The position numbers were made by a program, and so were the translations under genes. 6,297 nt of DNA, from contig NZ_RQHW01000083.1 in the NCBI RefSeq assembly GCF_004770995.1, positions 1 through 6,297 of the forward strand, in the 5' to 3' direction. Positions within the stretch are counted from its first letter, which is position 1. Every line of letters starts with the position of its first letter. This document shows, piece by piece, positions 5,590 to 6,297 of this stretch. The notes under the pieces were generated by a model. The model saw only the letters and a program-made list of their open reading frames with translations. It had not been told where the DNA came from and searched no databases. This DNA is from Leptospira idonii. Its GTDB lineage: Bacteria > Spirochaetota > Leptospiria > Leptospirales > Leptospiraceae.

Positions 5590-6297
5590 TTACTGCTCAT
5601 AATCATCCTCACTCTTAAGTTCTGGAATTGGACAATGATCTATAATGCGGGTAATTAAGATATTTGGTTCTTTAACAAAATCCGTACCGATATAGACTGT
5701 TATAGCATTACTTCTAGACTTAGGTTCTTCTCCTTCCTTTACTTCTATCGGTTCTAATGTATGAACAAAATCAATTCTATAAGTAAAAACATAACGAGTT
5801 GGCCCATCTTCTCTTACACTTGGATCAAATACTCGATATGCACGAATTTCTATCTTCTTTATTGGGTCAGTGAAAAAGCTTTGAGAATTACAATATGCAT
5901 TGTCGTTTTTGCTTAATTTTTTAATCCATAGATTTTGAACGGCTCCATTTTCATTTTTTATCTTTAATTTCTCCGCCAAAGGAGTTGTTATATCACGATC
6001 AAATTCCCAAACAAAGTCTTCATAATTCTTTTGCTCAAATACCTTTGCCATATCCTTCGCATATTTAACTACAACGAGCTTCGCAACTTCTCTTGGATCT
6101 ACATTATATTTATCAAAAAGTTGTTCACTAATTGTATCTTTATAATGTCTTACAAAATAAATATTACGTTCTAATAATTCCTCATCAGGACCTTTTAGCC
6201 ATTCTTTCCCAAATCTTTGTCCAGGTTGCTTCTTCTCTTCTCCTAATTCCTTACATGTTATTGCCAAAGGCAATAACACAATAAACAATAAACTAAA
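5590..6297 (-). CDS. Putative lipoprotein, 5'-truncated by window edge
   Basis: Function not recognised. The only start codon inside the window is TTG at 6288, but the frame stays open through 6289-6297 (adding F-S-L), so the true start is probably a little upstream, outside the window. The visible N-terminus is the hydrophobic end of a signal peptide (LLFIVLLPLAITC) followed by charged residues. The Cys at residue 12 from the TTG fits a loose spirochaetal lipobox (A-I-T-C), which suggests a lipid-anchored, envelope-exposed protein. The mature part, about 220 residues, is hydrophilic: a helical charged first half, then strand-like segments (IEIRAYRVF, YVFTYRIDF, AITVYIG). It has two further cysteines (about residues 133 and 219) that could form a disulfide. 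The stop is TAA at 5590-5592. It lies just upstream of intergenic repeat B, the position the 208-residue protein takes before repeat A, so it may be the small partner of a large gene outside the window. Coding and partial status are well supported; the function is unknown. Confidence 0.85.
   Translation of the reverse strand, partial: FSLLFIVLLPLAITCKELGEEKKQPGQRFGKEWLKGPDEELLERNIYFVRHYKDTISEQLFDKYNVDPREVAKLVVVKYAKDMAKVFEQKNYEDFVWEFDRDITTPLAEKLKIKNENGAVQNLWIKKLSKNDNAYCNSQSFFTDPIKKIEIRAYRVFDPSVREDGPTRYVFTYRIDFVHTLEPIEVKEGEEPKSRSNAITVYIGTDFVKEPNILITRIIDHCPIPELKSEDDYEQ

Noticed and set aside
1..6297. CRISPR array, tRNA or rRNA genes
   Set aside because: No regularly spaced short repeats and no recognisable tRNA or rRNA sequence on either strand.

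Overview
The window looks like spirochaete DNA, most likely Leptospira. The base composition is AT-leaning, both small genes encode lipoprotein-like proteins with loose spirochaetal-type lipoboxes, and the large gene resembles the very large, variable-tailed, Leptospira-restricted proteins that I associate with the TIGR04388 model. That family name is from memory and unverified. Every gene I can support lies on the minus strand, so transcription runs from high to low coordinates.

Layout in transcription order: (1) 6297-5590, the 5'-truncated end of a lipoprotein gene. (2) 5589-5352, an intergenic repeat (copy B) with a good sigma70-type promoter and two structured elements. (3) 5351-1668, a 1227-residue mosaic protein: Ala/Gly-rich N-terminal region, Gly/Ser/Thr-rich beta-type core, hydrophobic segment, long charged helical region and a C-terminal M23 (LytM) metallopeptidase domain with its metal ligands intact. 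(4) 1668-1042, a 208-residue Cys-rich exported or lipoprotein-like gene whose GTG start overlaps the last base of the peptidase stop codon. (5) 1041-781, a second copy (A) of the intergenic repeat. (6) 892-1, a second copy of the core of gene 3, fused directly to the intergenic leader, interrupted by an 8-bp tandem duplication, and running off the window with a different tail.

The window therefore shows one complete unit and parts of two others: [repeat with promoter] - [shared core] - [variable tail] - [small exported protein]. Positions 151-780 and 3656-4285 are about 99% identical by eye, with no indels, while sequences on both sides diverge. This is the layout expected of tail exchange by homologous recombination, as in Rhs or other polymorphic-toxin loci with orphan modules. 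A cell-wall hydrolase tail followed with a 1-base overlap by a probably periplasmic lipoprotein would fit an effector-immunity pair. That function is inference, and a structural or cell-wall-remodelling role is equally open.

The two intergenic stretches hold promoters, hairpins and a possible leader peptide, but no other gene that I can support.
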